Assembly: GCA_963854735.1 (NCBI GenBank)
Contig: OY978099.1
Span: 434,001 to 498,000 of the forward strand
DNA: 64,000 bases
From: Marvania coccoides
Taxonomy: Eukaryota > Chlorophyta > Trebouxiophyceae > Chlorellales > Chlorellaceae
Direction: 5' to 3'
Made by a program: the position numbers and the translations under genes. Under the pieces are notes generated by a model. The model did no database searches. It was not told where the DNA came from and worked only from the letters and a program-made list of their open reading frames with translations. Shown in pieces: positions 8,980 to 20,900 of this stretch. Every line of letters starts with the position of its first letter. Position 1 is the stretch's first letter.

Positions 8980-11900
8980 ATGGCGACCGACTGGATCGAC
9001 GGTTTAAAGGTCGCCGAGCTAAAGGAGGAATTAAAAAAACGGGGACTACTTATCAGCGGCAAAAAGGCGGAGCTCGCTGCTCGATTAAAAGAACATGTAG
9101 AGCAGGAGGATCAGGCAAGCTATTTTATTCTCATCGTCTATGTGTAGGCATTTAAACTAAATTTACAATAAGTATATCAATTTTGCAGCTGGCTGCCGAG
9201 GCGCAAGCTCCTGCAGACGAGGCAGCGGCAGAGGATGTCGGCGAACCTGCGCCGCCGCCTGCAGAGAAAGAGCAAGCTGCTCAGGCGATGGACCATGACG
9301 CCGCAGGAAAAGAAGCAGAAGCTCCCCCAGAGTCTGCTGCAGCTAGCCCAACGAGCCCGGCAGCAGCAGGGGCGCCTGAAATCGAAGACGGCGCAGCGCC
9401 CATGGAGGAAGACGAGCCAGCCGCGGCGGAGCAGCCGATGGCGGCAACTCTTGTCGAGAAGAAAAGGCGCGCCGCTGAAAAACCTGCTGAAAAGGGCAAA
9501 AAGGGCCGCATTCCGCCGCCTGGGGCTGCCCTCACTATGGCGGACATTTCTCGCGATTCGCTGACTCGGCTGGCAGCAGATACCTGGTCTGGCGCATCCA
9601 TACAGTCTGGCTCGGCGCCAGCGTTCGACGCTGCGTTGGTGGACCGCATCTACGCGGAAGAGCTGGGTGGCGGAGCCTCCGAGCCTGCCCCCCGCCGGGT
9701 GGCCCTGCTGGAGCTGTCGCAGTATCTGGAAAACTACCTTTGGCGAGGATACCCCTCCTCTGGAGCAGGAGACGGAGGCGTGAGCGTCTCCCCCGCGCAC
9801 CTTTTGTCCATCATGTTGATGGTGAACGAAAAAGTCAAGGAGGGGATGCCGGCGTGGGAGTGCTTTGCGGCAAGGCCGGACGACTTTGCGGCATTTTTCG
9901 CGGCGTTGATGTCGCTGCGGGAGCTCCGCCCGCTGTCACCCCCTGAGCGGCTGACGTACATCACTTTTTTGACCAATGCTTTCGAGTCCTTGGAAAATGA
10001 GCTGGTGAGGGGCAGAGTGCTGCGGCTGGTGGGTCTCTCGCTGTGGCACGCCCTGTCCAAGGGCCGCCTGCAGCTGGAGCTCCATGACCACCCCCAGCTG
10101 GCCAAGCACTGGAAGCACCTCGCCAAGAAGGAAGCAAAGGCACAGGCTGCCGGAGCACCGCCAGGTGCAGCAGCCCAGTCGGAGGCCACCTTCCTCCCTT
10201 TTCTGCTAACAGACTTTTTGGAGCTGCTGGTTGCGGCGGCGCCAGAGGGCGGCGCCCCCATGGAGGGCGCCGCACGGTACTGCGAGCGCTTTGTGAGTTT
10301 CCTCACCACGCTGTTGTCTCAACTCCCCACCCGGCGGTTTGTGCGGGCGGTGCTCGAGGACAAGGCCATCCTTGTCAAGTGTTACATGTCTGCGCTGCAC
10401 CGCTCCCCCGCTGGCACGCTGTTCCGGCAGCTGGTGGACGGTTTGCGCTCGCTGCTGTCTTTCCCCATTGACGACCACACGGGCGACGCGCTGGGCGAGG
10501 AGGCGGTCATCGCCACGCACTACGAGCGCGTCCAGCAGTTGCAGCGCCTCCTCTTTGCGCACTGGCCCAAGCTCCGCGAGGCTGCGCTGGCCAACTGCGG
10601 CACGCTGGAGAAGCGAGAGGTGCTGACCAAGTTCCTCTCCCAGCTGACCCCAGACGAACTGCGCACTCTGGCCACTGCACAGCTGCGCCTGGTGGACGCT
10701 GCCGACCCGTGGACCGCTGATCCCGCGTTCCTCACCGAGACCATGGTGGCAGCCTACGAGCGCAGGCGCCCCCAGCGCGAGGTCATCGAGGCCATGCCGC
10801 TGTACCCCACGGAGGAGCTGCTGCTGGATGCCGATGCGGTGCCTGGGGAAGGCGCTGGCGCAGGAGGGGGCGGTGCTGCCTCGAGCGAGCGCCTGCTGGC
10901 GCTACCCCGCCTCAACCTGCAGTTCCTCACCCTGCAGGACTACCTGGTCCGCAACTTTTACCTGTTTCGGCTGGAAGCTGCTTACGAGGTGCGAGAGGAC
11001 GTGGCAGACGTCGTGCGACGTACTGCGCCGTACCTGGGAGAAGACAACGCGGTGCACTTTGGGGGGTGGGCGCGCATGGGGCAGCCGCTGCAGAAGTTTT
11101 CGGTGGTGGAGGTGCGGCAGCCAAAGGTCGGGGAGCGGTGCCCTGCTGGGGTGACAGCGGAGATTGTGATCGACACTCGGCAGATGCGGCAAGACGTGCA
11201 GGCGGAGTGGGACGGGCTGAAGCAGCACGACGTGGTGTTTTTGCTGAGTCTTGCGCCGCCAGACGGCCCTGGGCAGCCTCGCTCCGACTGGAAGGGCCCC
11301 ACCGACGTTGCGCTGCGCACCGCCGGTTTGCGCTTCGTCAGGGGCTGCGAGGTCATCGAGATTGCAGACGCAGGCAAGCGCCATCATAATATTTCTTTCT
11401 TTCCATGCCCTTATTATTCTTAAAGCATTATTAACTATTTCGTATTTGTGTGTGTGTAGAGGGCAAGCTGATGAACGACTTTACCGGGCGCGTCACCCCT
11501 GAAGAGCGTGGCGCTCCCAAAGGCACCGTTCGCACGCTGACGGTTGCCCTTGACCCCATGCAATACCAGCAAGACGCTAGCAGTGGTGCTGACGTCTATT
11601 CCAGTTTCACCTTGGTCATGCGCCGCCACGCCAAAGAAAACAACTTCAAGGCCGTGCTGGAGAGCATCCGCGACCTGGTGGCCGACGAGGACGCGGGCGC
11701 AGCGCTGCCTGCGTGGCTGCACGACGTTTTGTTGGGCTACGGAGACCCAGCAGACGCGCAGTACCCTGCATTGGACGACGCCTGCCTGCACACCGTGGAC
11801 TTCAAGGACACCTTCCTGGACGCAGACCACTTGAAGGAGAGCTTTCCAGCGTATGAAGTGGAGTTCAAGCCAGCGGAGGGCGAGGAGGTGCCCCGGCCCC

Positions 11901-14041
11901 CGTTCCGCGTCACCTTTCCTTCGTTTGCACCCCCCCAGGAGACGCCCAAAAGCAAGGGAAAGCGCAAAGCAGGGCAGGACGCGGTTGAAGCTGTGCCGCA
12001 TCAGCACATTGTGGCGGAGTCGTACTCGTCGCCGGACCCAGGGCCCTACCCTCAGGATGCCCCTCCGCTCAACGCCGTGCGCTTCACCCCGGTCCAGACC
12101 AGCGCTATTCTGTCGGGGGTCCAGCCGGGGCTGACAATGGTGGTGGGGCCGCCCGGAACTGGAAAGACCGACACTGCGGTGCAGATCATGCACATTCTGC
12201 ACCACAACTGCCCCGGTCAGCGCACCCTGCTGATCACCCACTCCAACCAGGCCCTGAACGACCTGTTCCAAAAGATTGTGGGGCTGGACGTCCCGTCGCG
12301 CTATCTGCTGCGCTTGGGCATGGGGGAGGCTGACCTGGACACCGAAGAGCAGTTCAGTCGCGCGGGGAGGGTGAATGCCATGCTGGCGCGGCGGCTGGAG
12401 CTGCTGGCGGAGGTGGAGCGCCTGGCGCGCAGTCTGAAAGTGCCCGAGGGCGTGGCGTACACCTGCGAGACTGCAGGGCACTTTTGGCTGCTGCACGTGC
12501 TGTCGCGTTGGGAGAAGTATAGCGCAACGGTTGCAGAGCAGCGCACCTCCGCCTGCGTCTCGGAGCTGTTCCCTTTCAAGGTCAGTTTTTAAAGTTGCAT
12601 TCTCTTTGATAAAGTCGCTTGTTTTATGGTGCTAAAAACTTAAATTTGTTTCAATTTCTTCTTACTGCAGGAGTTCTTCTTGGACACCCCTGCGCCTCTC
12701 TTCCACGGCCAAGACTGTGCCGCTGACTGGTCCCGAGCCCAGGGCTGCTTTCGCCACCTGCGCACCGTATTCCAGGAGTTGGAAGAAATCCGGCCCTTTG
12801 AGGTGCTCAAGACGCAGGGCGACCGCATCAACTACCTGCTCACAAAGCAGGCAAAGATCGTGGCGATGACGTGCACCCACGCCGCTCTCAAACGGCGAGA
12901 GTTCCTGGAGCTGGGCTTCACCTACGACAATCTGCTGATGGAGGAGGCTGCGCAGGTGCTGGAGGTGGAAACCGCGCTGCCGTTGCTGCTGCAGCGCGCC
13001 GCCAACGGAGCCTCACGCCTGAAGCGCGTCATCCTCATCGGCGACCACAACCAGCTGCCCCCCGTGGTGAAAAACTCGGCGCTGCAGCGGGTGTCCCGCA
13101 TGGACCAGTCCATGTTCACGCGGTTCATTCGGCTGGGGTCCCCTCACGTGGAGCTCAACGCCCAGGGCCGTGCCCGCCCCTCCCTGGCCGCCCTCTACAA
13201 CTGGAGGTACCGCGACCTGGGGGACCTTCCCCTGGTGGCCTCGCTGCCCGCTTTCCGCGCCGCCAACCCCGGCTTCGCCTTCGACTACCAGCTCGTCGAC
13301 GTGCCCGATTTCTTGGGGCGAGGGGAGAGCGAACCTGTGGCGCACTTTTATCAAAACCTGGGAGAAGCAGAGTACGTGGTATCGATGTACCAGTACATGC
13401 GGCTGCTGGGGTACCCCGCGTCTTCCATTTCCATCCTCACGACCTACAACGGCCAGCGAGCGCTGCTGCAGGACGTGGTGGAGCGGCGGTGCGGGGGGCA
13501 CCCGCTGTTTGGCCGACCGCGCGTGATCTCCACCGTGGACAAGTACCAGGGGCAGCAGAATGACTACGTTCTGCTGTCACTGGTGCGCACGCGGCACTTT
13601 GGGCACCTGCGGGATGTCAGACGGTTGGTGGTGGCAGTGTCACGCGCGCGCCTGGGGCTGTTCGTGTTTGGGCGCGCAGGGCTGTTTGCAAACTGCTTCG
13701 AGCTGCAGCCGACATTCCGGCAACTGCTGGCGCGGCCCACGCAGCTTGCGCTGGTGCCTGGAGAGCAGTACAGTGCCGGCGGAAATGTTGATAGACGGGC
13801 AGTGGAGGAGGTGCCGCCGGGGTCGCTGCTGGTGCAAGGGGTGGAGCACATGGCCTCCATCGTGCAACAAATGGGCAGCGAATGGGCGGCGCAGCAGGCG
13901 CAACAGCCGCAGGCAGCTGCTGTTCAGAACAGAACTGCTGGAGGAGAAGATGAAGGGGCTGCTGCAGATGCAGCAGCGCCCGAGGCTGACGGGGAGGAGG
14001 CCCCAGCAGAAGAACATGCTGGAGAGGCAGCGGGACAGTAG
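8980..14041 (+). CDS. AQR: Aquarius-type RNA helicase with an N-terminal SAP domain
   Basis: Model: join(8980..9114,9189..11373,11460..12580,12671..14041), 1603 residues. Introns 1 and 2 both have GC donors (CAG|GCAAGC). Exon 1 encodes a SAP domain (LKVAELKEELKKRGL, SGKKAELAARLKEHV, residues ~9-40). An Ala/Glu/Pro-rich linker follows, then the Aquarius ARM-like region (LELSQYLENYLWRGY, FFAALMSLRELRPLSPPERL, LFAHWPKLREAALANCG). The insertion region begins with RTLTVALDPMQYQQD. The SF1 helicase core covers residues ~990-1500: GPPGTGKTDTAVQ (Walker A), LMEEAAQVLE, ILIGDHNQLPPVV, QGRARPSLAALYNWRY, STVDKYQGQQNDYV, VVAVSRARLGLFVFGR. Aquarius belongs to the intron-binding complex of the spliceosome and couples splicing with snoRNP deposition. 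The tail is acidic, Ala/Gln-rich. Human and plant Aquarius lack a SAP domain to my knowledge. The exon 1 to exon 2 join is in phase, and exon 2 has no good start of its own near its 5' end. Confidence 0.9.
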
Positions 14042-14465
14042 GCGTGCGTGATGTTTTCTGCAGTATCTTTGTCGTAAAATGTTGTGTAAAAAATGTTAAA
14101 AGGGCATGCAAACACAAAAATGCAGTTGAGGAATGCAAAACAACTATTTTTTTCTTTCTTGTGTTCATTCAAATTTCTTTCTTTTTCTTCAATGCACAGG
14201 GAGCACGCATGGTCTAATTCTACCGCCACAGAGCATTCATTTAAGGGCAGTCTCCGCTCAGCCGACGTAGCTTTTATCAGGGCGTGAGCTGCGGGCTTTG
14301 CTTCCTCCAAGAGTAGTGTGGGAGGTCTGCCTCAGCGGGCTCTGCCACTGGTGCATGTGAGCCTATGCCAAAGAGAAAAGGAAATTTAACGCAAACAAAA
14401 GGAACGTGGAACAAATCGTCAGTCTTCCGGGCAACTGAACAAGCCGTCAAAAGGTAGCCAGTAGA
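14042..14465. other. Convergent 3' spacer, Aquarius / DJ-1-like
   Basis: This is 424 bp holding the 3' regions of two convergent genes. The middle part (14195-14350) has higher GC than usual for a spacer, but no convincing reading frame. Confidence 0.4.
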
Positions 14466-15771
14466 TCAGACCTGGGGGTGCTCCACCTTGGCGCCCTCTG
14501 CGTGCTCATGGTGGTGCTCCTTGGTCACAGGGTGTCCACGCGCGTGGAACCCTTCCTCCTTGCCGTGCTGAATGTCGGCGTGGGGCAGGACGGCGGCGAC
14601 AATGGCTTCGGCCACTGCGAGCGAGCTTTGCGGGTTTTGGCCTGTGATGAGCTTCCCGTCGGTCACGACGTAAGGTGACCAATCTGGGCCGCACTCGAAC
14701 GCAGCCCCCAGCTCGTTCTTCAGGACGTCCTCGAGGCTGTACGGGATGACGCCATCCTTGCCCACCGCCTTTTCTTCAGAGTTGGTGAAGCCGCAAACGC
14801 GCTTGCCCTTGACAATGGATTCGCCTGTGGAGGGGTCGGTGGCGCTCAGCAGGCCGCACGGCCCGTGGCAAACCGCGGAAATGACTTTGCCAGCCCCTGC
14901 CATGACCTCAAGAGCGTGCTTCAGCTCTTGGCTTTCGCGGCCGTCAAACATGATTCCGTGCCCGCCCGGTATGAAGATGGCATCGTACGTTTCGAGCTCC
15001 TATGGACGTGCGAGAAAGGACAAAATTGTTAGGAAAACAAAAATCTCGAGCAATAATTATGGAGTGCTGCTTTGCAAAGCTATATATATATGGAGTAGTA
15101 TGTACATCGTTACTGCGTCGTTACCTCGTCAGTAAAGTCGCCCACCGCCCTGGTTTCCTTAACCAAATTGGAAAACTCTTTGAGGAAAATTTCCGCCTCG
15201 GCTGTCAGGAAGGGACCGCTAGTCGAGCTGTCGGGGGAGGGAGAAGGAAGGAGCAGCAGCGTCAGAAACAGAAACGTATTCATTGATTATTTACATAAAT
15301 ATAACAAAAAGCAAAGCAGCAAAACGTATTAACAAAAATTCAAAACATGGTGCACCGAGACACGTGTCTCTAATTTTTATTTTTGTTGAAAAATAAGATT
15401 GAGACTTAATATCCTCGGTGCTTGGTGGGCATATGAAAAAAAACATAATTATTTGGCTACCTACCTTGGGTCAAAGATGATATCTCCGCCTTTGATGCTA
15501 GAGAAATCGACCTGGATGCCAGCTTCTTTGAAAGTGAAGTAGGGTACAGCAATCTCTTCGACCCTGCGCGGGAAGCAAAAAACACTTGAGAAAAAAGCAA
15601 GGATAAACCAGTGTTTTAAAGAACAACGTTAACGCGCTGAATTTTTGGAATGGGTTGGTCGATTGATTGAAAATTTTGGGCCCGCAGCACTTGCCATGAC
15701 CCCGTATGAGCGTCTCCGACAAGGAACTTCCCCGAAAAAGAGGTGGAACAAATCAAAATTCTCCCTGCCAT
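14466..15771 (-). CDS. DJ-1/PfpI family protein (Hsp31-like glyoxalase/chaperone)
   Basis: Model: complement(join(14466..14999,15125..15227,15465..15563,15695..15771)), 270 residues. Intron 1 uses a GC donor (ATG|GCAAGT), which restores HTGSW|VEEIAVPYFTF. The order of motifs follows the Hsp31/YDR533C class: an N-terminal strand, the family Glu in VEEIAVPY, DPSSTSGPFLTAEAE, YDAIFIPGGHG, the nucleophile elbow SAVCHGPCG (Cys with following His), and a cap segment CGFTNSEEKAVG. LITGQNPQSS near the end is also conserved. Family members remove methylglyoxal adducts or act as cytosolic stress chaperones. The last ~35 residues are a His/Glu-rich tail (EEGFHARGHPV, KEHHHEHAEG) not usual in the family. 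Intron 2 (237 bp) contains a copy of dispersed element B. Confidence 0.87.
15390..15435 (-). repeat. Dispersed element B, copy on minus strand
   Basis: Read on the minus strand: TTTTTTTCATATGCCCACC, then CACCGAGGATATTAAG, then a T-rich end. This closely follows 34004-34054 (TTTTTTTCATATGCCCAAT, CTCCGAGGATAATTAAG). It lies inside intron 2 of the DJ-1-like gene. Confidence 0.65.
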
Positions 15772-15966
15772 GCTGATCGCTGAAATGCTTAATTATTGTA
15801 TGTCCGGGTAAAGGGGGGTAAAGGTAAAAAGCAATTTTTACAACAACAAAAAGCGGATATATGTTAGACACAAATGCATTAATTATTTTCGTTCAGTGAT
15901 TTAAGAGATTTAGTGCCGACGTGGCGGATCCTGCAGCCACCGAATAAAACAAAACTTTTTAAATGC

Positions 15967-17813
15967 TCAACTGGTCCATGCGCTGGATGCCTCCTCCCCA
16001 GCGTCGTTGTTGCCCTCTAACTCCAATGAGGTTGCTTCCTCAGATCTCGACTGCTGCGCAATTGCAGCAGCGATGGGCGCCTTCTTGGCGCGCACTTTCC
16101 ACCCCTCGAGCGAAGCCAGAGCCCCGGGGATTCCGCGCTCAGGGCTTGACAGAGGGAATTTGCAGTGCAGCAGACGCTGGCGGCAAGCAGAAATCACTGC
16201 TCGCACGCAAGACTTGGTCATGAAGTCGCCTCCGGCGCCTCCCACCCTGTTAGCGGCCTCGCCAACCACCATGCCAAGGCACTGGCGCAGTGGCGCGTGC
16301 GTGGACAGCCCCTCGTCATCAGCTGTCGCATCCTTTAGAGCACGAGCGAGCTTCTCCATCTCTTGTATGGTCATCGCAGGGAGGCAAGCGGGTACCAGGC
16401 CTCGAGCCAGGCACTCTGCCACCTCCTCTGCCAAGCACAGCAGCTCGCGACCGCATGGGACTGCATGGGACGGCAAGTGCAGGTGTTTGGCCGTTGAGAG
16501 AGGGGCCCGCCCACTGCGGGTGCGCTTGGGTTGGGCAGAGCTCAGAGACAGCTTGCTGCGCCACCAGGAATGCTGCATCGGTGTAGAAGCTGCAGCGTGC
16601 TCTGCCTCAGCTGATGCCGCAAGGCAGGCTCGCTGAAAGCAAGTGCCAGGGACAGCCAGCCGAGGGCCTGCCAGCTCTGCGAGCACATCAGCAGTGAGAA
16701 GTGCGGTGGACACGGGGGGCCGGGCGTCACCGGCAATGGCGCATTGCTGCGCTGCCAGCTGAGCCCGTCGCAACGCCTCTTGCATACCAGCTTCTTGCAG
16801 TGGCCTGCATGAGAAAATACAAGTTAGTATGCCACTCAAATGAACGGAATAATGAATGAAACAGCAAAAATGTAAAAATGCTGAATCTCACATGACTTTG
16901 GCGACCCTCTCCACGGCTCTGAGTCCTTGTTGCACGTCCATGGGGCCAGCAGCAGCCGAAACTCCCCCCACTCCGCTCACGGCGTCCAACAGCCGCCCCA
17001 CGGCAGCGCAGTACCGCAGCAGCTCCCCGTCGGTGGCATCACGCAGAGCCCTGCCTGCAGTGGCCCTGTCAGCGATGGCCACGTGCATGTTGGTGGTGGG
17101 CAGGCGCAGGCTGCGGGGGCAAGGGTAGGCGAGCCGCCACTGGGCGTCGATGACCACGGTGATGTCTTCTACGGTCATTTTTCGGGCCACAATGGCGGTT
17201 GCTTCAGACAGGTCTGCCCACGTTTGACCGACTGCCTTGAGGCCATGGGCCATGCGAGCGTTCTGAAGGGATGCCCAGAGGGACAGCACCGGCGCAATGT
17301 CCGAGCCCAGCGTGAGGGGCCCCAGCTGCAGCCGAAACATGCGCTGCAGCTCGTGGTTGATGGCAGCGACCTCGGGCGGCTGAGCTGCCGGCCCCTTGCC
17401 GCTGGTCCGCTGCAAGCGGGAAGGCGCTGCTGGACGGTGGGGGAGCGGCTCATATCTGCGATGCTGCTGCAAGGGCTCCTCCGCCAACGAGCGACTGCTG
17501 TGCACCGCCGAAATCGTAAACTCAGCGCCGCTGGCAAGCTCCTCGCTGTGCCAGTCCATCGAGTACTCGCTGCTGGGCTTTGCTTGAAGGAGAAGCTGGG
17601 CAGAGGAGGGGTCTTCTTTGAGGACGCCTGGTTGGATGGGAAAGTCGAGATTTTTGTTAGTTGCAAAAACGAATGGAAACCCGAAGCGGAGCGCATGCAA
17701 TTACCCCTTAACCCACCATCTTCCTTCCTTAAAATGTTGCTGAAGAGTCTCTGCAGCTTGCTTGTTTGTTGAGACAAATTTCTCTCTTGAAGTGAAGATG
17801 AAGTCTCAGCCAT
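15967..17813 (-). CDS. Unrecognised protein, weakly CDT1-like
   Basis: Model: complement(join(15967..16804,16892..17627,17717..17813)), 556 residues, canonical introns in consistent phase. No domain is certain. Residues ~155-215 (VLSLWASLQNARMAHGL, GQTWADLSEATAIVARKMTV, VIDAQWRLAYPCPRS, NMHVAIAD) have the spacing of the CDT1 geminin-binding winged helix: an aromatic at F..LD, T-F/W, a paired basic-hydrophobic F/M-T, then YP. A C-terminal stretch (MTIQEMEKLARALKDA) loosely resembles the MCM-binding domain. CDT1 loads MCM helicase at replication origins. This is only a hypothesis from pattern similarity. The N-terminal ~130 residues are Ser/Arg-rich and probably disordered. Confidence 0.6.
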
Positions 17814-18391
17814 TTTTGGTTTCGTCGCTTCCGGTGGCGCTTGAAACAAATAAAAGTTGGCGTATACACTTTTAAATACTACTTTAGAAATAAAAAAATT
17901 CAGCGGAAGCTTAGATTTCAGAGCGATGGCGTCATGCTCAACCGTTTTTTTTTTGCATGTAGTAGTTGGGCAGAAATTCATGAATTGGCACCCAGCTGGA
18001 ATGCCCTTCCCAACCATCATGGGACCCAGCACTAGAAATGAAAAAGGCCCACTTTCTGCTATATATCAGATTTCAACTATTATCTCCGTTGCCGCTCGGG
18101 TTTTTTTACACCGGCTGCTTCGCTGCAAGAGGCACACAAGTCCACTAGGTATGATTAGCTCCATTTACAGCTGGTTTCAATGCCCTAATCATTTTACACA
18201 CACGCAAACTCTTCGTCATTATTCATCTCTCGTCAACTGCAAACCATTAAAAACTAGTCAGAACGCACAAATACAACGAACTGCCCTCTCGTCGTTTTTA
18301 TCTTAACAAAAATCATGTACAAGAGAAAAGATAAAAGATAAAAATAGTTGTCGCCAACGTTATTTTTCTCCCTAGATTTGCATTTTCTTTT
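17814..18391. other. Spacer between two minus-strand genes
   Basis: This is 578 bp between the start of the CDT1-like gene and the stop of the Sec1-like gene, AT-rich. No gene, RNA or repeat is recognised. Confidence 0.5.
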
Positions 18392-20657
18392 TCACTTCTT
18401 TCTTCTCACAGACACCCCTTGGCCGCCCTGCACCCCCTGGGTGTTGGTTCCCTCAATCTCAAAAGCCGCCGCCTTCTCTCGCTCTCCTCCCCCCAGCTCC
18501 GACACCTGCTTGATGAAGTTGGCCGGCGTCTGCACTGAGGTGCCACCCAGCACCACGTCGCGTCCCAACCGCGACGCCAACCTGTGCGCCACCCGGAGCT
18601 CGCTGTACGTAAATCCGCCAATGACAAACGCCATCATGCGGTTGCCGCGCTGCTGCCCTCCACCAACATCCGCACCTCGATCCCCACCTGCAGCAGGCAC
18701 AATGGGGCCGCTGCTGGCCTTCTTCGCCCAGGTTCCGGCCGCACGCAGGGTCCTGAAGGAGGTGACCGCCGCACCCGCGTGCGGCGTGCCGTCGCTGCCA
18801 GATCCTCCAGACTCCCCGCTCGCGGTGGGGCCTGCTGGGACAGAACCGCTCACACCGTCTTTGGGGCTGCCAGGCTGCCGCACGTAGGGGTACTCCTCCT
18901 GCGACAGCTTCCCCGAGGCAGAGTCTTCTAAGACCTCGGCCAGCAGCGGCACGAACCGGGTCAGGGCGTATTGCCCCTCGTCTTCCTCGGGCTCGCGATC
19001 CTTGCGCACCGCCCTGCGCCGCCGCCGCCCAAAGGTGAGCCCCGCCAGCCCGCCGCCGCGCTGCCGCTTGCACACCGGCACCCCCAGGTACTCCAGCCCC
19101 GTGATGGCCTCCATGTCTGCGGTCGAAAGGCGCGCGACTTTTTGCCACTGCGCCGCTCGCGTGGGGTCGAGTTTCTCTTGGTGGGTGGCGCTGTAGCACA
19201 TCAGCGCCCGCACCTTGTCAGCCTCCGGCAGCATCTGGTTGGCAGACAGGAAGGAGATGACCTCCTTGCTGGTGGCATCGCCGTAGACGAGGTCCTGCTC
19301 CAGTTTGCCCAGGTCCACAAGGTGGCGCGACTCCACGGCGCGGTTCAGCAGGCTGGCCAGCTCCACGTGCGCGCCCAGGCGTGCCAGCTGGTCGCGGTAC
19401 TCTGGCAGCGCCTGCACCAGCTTGCTCATCCCCTTGAGGTCCAGCTGCCCCAGGGCTTTGCCCCGCCCCGCCGCCCTGCTCTTGTTGCGCAGCTCGTCCA
19501 TGGCGCTGGAGATGCTGAGGGAGGCTGCCGCAAAGTGCCGGTGCCGCAGCTCCACGTGCATCTCGTCGCGCTCGTCCAGCACGTGCTCCTTTGACTCGCT
19601 CTTGCCGGCCTGCGTTTCCGACGAGTATGTAAACACCTTGCCCTTCAGCACCGGCTCCCCCTCCAGCAGGTCGTGGGTCATGGCCTCGTACGTCCATTCG
19701 TGGATGACGGGCGCCACGGGGTCGAACCCTCGGTCCGTGATGATCAGCTCGCACGTTTCATTCTGCGGCACTTGCCCAGTGCGCTGCATCTCCACCAGCG
19801 CCTCGTACAGCTCCACCGCCAGGCGCTGCGTCACCAGCAGCCGCGACTCCAGCCCAGGGGGGTACTCTTCCCCCGCAGGCAGGGCTGCGCGGTACCGAAT
19901 GGAGGGAAATTCTTTCATCGTCGAAAAAACTGTGGCCAGGCGGGTGGCCATGGTATGAATTTCAGCGCGGTAGGCGTCCGAGTCGCCGCCCTCTGCGGCA
20001 GCCGCGAATAACGCGGGCAGGGCTGCGTCCTGGGCGGTGGTGAAGCTGCGGTTATCGGGGAACAGGATGTACTCGAGGTTGACCTCCTTCATGGTGGCAA
20101 TGCGGTCCAACAGGCGGGGGGAGGTGCGGATGATCTGCAGCATGGAGGGGTCCACCGCGGAGGAGAAGAAGATGTGCGCGGTGTGGTACAGGGGCTGCCC
20201 TCGCTTGGCAAAGTCGGCCACCAGCGCTCGGACGTTGAGCTCAGTGGGGGTGATGAAATACACCCCTGCCAGGCGAGGGGCAGGTTGTCTGGGGACCTGA
20301 ATGTTGTCCACCACTGCGTTCAGAAAAGTGCGGAGAGGGAGGAGCGAGATGAGAGCGGAGAGCGTGGGCGGGGACCGATTTTGGGAGAAAAATACTCACG
20401 AGATATTCCATAGTCCAAAAGGTCAGAAACCCCGCACAGGTTGGTCATGATGTTGGTCGTGACGTTGTCCATGAGCAGCACGGACCATTTTCCGTCCACC
20501 TTGACGCTGCCCAACATTTCATCCTGCACAGCACAGCAACAACCTAAAAGTGGTAAGGGGACCAACCAGCAATCGAGCCCCCTCAAAATCCAAGCAATCG
20601 CTGTTCACGCACCAGCAGACGCATCTTAGACACCGCGCTTAGAGTGGTGTCCGTCAT
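18392..20657 (-). CDS. Sec1/Munc18 family protein (syntaxin-binding)
   Basis: Model: complement(join(18392..20313,20400..20523,20613..20657)), 696 residues. Exons 1-3 join as KMRLL|DEMLGSVKVDGKWSVLLMD, then SDLLDYGIS|LVDNIQVPRQPAPRL, exactly the start of SM proteins. AGVYFITPTELNVRALVADF, HIFFSSAVDPSMLQ, IITDRGFDPVAPVIHEWTYEAM and the C-terminal FVIGGFTYSELRVAHRLA and VVLGGTSVQTPANFIKQV are all family landmarks. SM proteins clasp SNARE bundles. The sequence best fits the Sec1/KEULE branch, which acts in exocytosis and cell-plate fusion, rather than Vps33, Vps45 or Sly1. A low-complexity Arg/Lys and Gly/Ser insertion (about residues 480-600) is unusual. The gene is head-to-head with the gene at 20901. 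Confidence 0.9.
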
Positions 20658-20900
20658 TATATTGAAAATAATCTGTTCAACTGAAAACAACTCCTCAAAG
20701 AGCACTGACTGGTGTCGAACGGTCTCGATTCGGGGTTCCTTGGTTTATTCATCAACTGTAAAAACAATTGAAGAATAAAAAGTGAGGGTGCGATACGGGT
20801 ATTATGTTTTAGCCAGCTGGCGCTCTCTCGACGCGTTGTCCACTCTTTTCTGAGCAGCTCGATTATTTTTTTCAGTAGTATTCACCAAAGGACCAATACG
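20658..20900. promoter_or_regulatory. Divergent promoter region, Sec1-like / plastid membrane protein
   Basis: 243 bp lie between outward-facing start codons. No specific element can be named. Confidence 0.45.

Noticed and set aside
11435..12496. A 353-codon minus-strand ORF
   Set aside because: It is a shadow of Aquarius exon 3, where helicase motifs are clear on the plus strand.
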